Of a stretch of DNA of 13,794 bases, positions 13,124 through 13,794 are shown one piece after another. Location of the stretch: NCBI GenBank assembly GCA_947631215.1, contig CANRKN010000050.1, positions 1 to 13,794 of the forward strand. The letters are read 5' to 3'. Numbering within the stretch: position 1 is the first letter of the stretch; the number at the start of each line of letters is the position of its first letter. The notes beneath the pieces were generated by a model. The model was not told the origin of the DNA, ran no database searches, and saw only the letters and a list, made by a program, of their open reading frames with translations. A program made the position numbers and the translations under genes. This DNA is from an uncultured Oscillospiraceae bacterium. Its GTDB lineage: Bacteria > Bacillota_A > Clostridia > Oscillospirales > Oscillospiraceae.

Positions 13124-13794
13124 TCACACATCGCCCGTGAGGCCGTCGGACAGGCCCAGCAGCACGATGCCCATAATGGCGAAGGCTATCATGAGGTAGT
13201 GCTTCCAGCTGAGCTTTTCCTTGAGGAAGATGCGGCTCCATATGACGCTGGCCAGGCAGTAGCCGGAGATGATGGGCGCGGACATAGCCACGTGCTCACT
13301 GTCCGCGATGGCGTAGATATAGGCCAGCTGCCCCGCCGTCTCGAAGCAGGCGCCCACGTACTTGGGCGTCTCCTGCCGGAGGGTGAACTTCTCATGCTTT
13401 ATGAGCAGGATGACGAAGCACACCGCCCCGGCGGCCAGGAACGTAAGCTCATAGGCCACGTTGGCGCTGTCCTCGTCCAGTGTCTCCAGCACCAGGCTGT
13501 CGGCGAAGGTGCCGGCGGCGTCCAGCACGCAGTAGAGGATGGGCAGCAATATGGCAATGAAGCTCTTGGCGTATTTATAGTTAGAGATGCTCTGCCGGGC
13601 GGCACGGGCCTCGTCGTCCTCGTGCATGTCCACGAAGCCCAGACCCACCACACCCGCGCACACCAGCGCCGTGGCGCCCAGCTGGAGCCCTGAGATGGAG
13701 CCCAGACCCGCGGTGATGAGGGTGAGGATGGCCACCAGCGCGCCGGAGGAGTTGCAGATGGGGGAGGAGACGCTGAGCTCTATGTACCGCAGGC
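13124..13794 (-). CDS. EamA/DMT-family transporter, 5' end outside window
   Basis: The visible 222 residues are the C-terminal part of a multi-pass membrane protein of the drug/metabolite transporter superfamily. The frame stays open to the window edge, so the N-terminus is missing; a GTG at 13735 is internal. Seven or so hydrophobic helices can be seen. A charged loop (GFVDMHEDDEARAARQ) separates two repeat halves. The last pair, with VIWSRIFLKEKLSWKHY before a final helix (MIAFAIMGIVLLGLSDG), is the usual DMT ending. Substrate cannot be predicted. Its base composition is host-like. It is followed by a terminator and then the phage island in the same orientation. Confidence 0.85.
   Translation of the reverse strand, partial: LRYIELSVSSPICNSSGALVAILTLITAGLGSISGLQLGATALVCAGVVGLGFVDMHEDDEARAARQSISNYKYAKSFIAILLPILYCVLDAAGTFADSLVLETLDEDSANVAYELTFLAAGAVCFVILLIKHEKFTLRQETPKYVGACFETAGQLAYIYAIADSEHVAMSAPIISGYCLASVIWSRIFLKEKLSWKHYLMIAFAIMGIVLLGLSDGLTGDV

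Noticed and set aside
12084..13199. 371-codon plus-strand open frame across the tail fibre
   Set aside because: It is antisense to the fibre coding sequence, has no ribosome site and is Arg/His/Leu-rich without domains.
1..13794. CRISPR array or insertion sequence
   Set aside because: No regularly spaced short repeats, transposase or terminal inverted repeats with target duplication were found.

Overview
The window looks like a GC-rich Gram-positive gut-type Firmicute, most likely of the Oscillospiraceae/Clostridia. This is inferred from strong GGAGG ribosome sites, high-GC third codon positions, a Mini-RNase III, an RqcH-type NFACT protein, a Bacillota-type XkdX phage protein and an SLH-domain exported protein. 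No species can be named from the sequence alone. Almost every large reading frame antisense to the genes called here is a GC-codon shadow.

Region 1 (1-1610). A tRNA-Leu(GAG) gene with encoded CCA lies on the minus strand. It has a near-perfect sigma-A promoter and an elaborate stem plus T-tract behind it. On the plus strand follows an exported protein with one Ig/cadherin-like domain and three degenerate SLH repeats. A strong hairpin at 1574-1608 separates it from the convergent operon.

Region 2 (1608-7399, minus strand). A tightly packed housekeeping operon reads uppP (undecaprenyl-diphosphate phosphatase), ftsK/spoIIIE (DNA translocase), mrnC (23S rRNA maturation) and rqcH (ribosome-associated quality control). 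The spacings are 17 nt, a GTGA overlap and an 11-nt overlap. Its promoter diverges from that of rubrerythrin (7634-8170, plus strand). The two promoters share a perfect 13-bp inverted sequence running from the upstream side into each -10 box.

Region 3 (8184-13057, minus strand). A phage-derived island holds a mosaic tail fibre with a collagen-like segment, a second fibre tip gene, an XkdW-position protein, a 44-aa XkdX protein, an XhlA-like TM/coiled-coil protein, a holin, a CHAP endolysin and a small exported protein. The order parallels the end of PBSX-type modules (xkdV-W-X, xhlA-B, lysin). No capsid, portal, terminase, tail-tube or integrase gene is present. A host-type EamA permease gene abuts the fibre gene directly, separated only by an intrinsic terminator. 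The island therefore looks like the truncated right end of a prophage, or a retained fibre-lysis module. The fibre tips are markedly AT-richer than the surroundings and share conserved blocks flanking variable ones.

Region 4 (13124-13794). The C-terminal part of an EamA/DMT-family transporter runs off the window edge.
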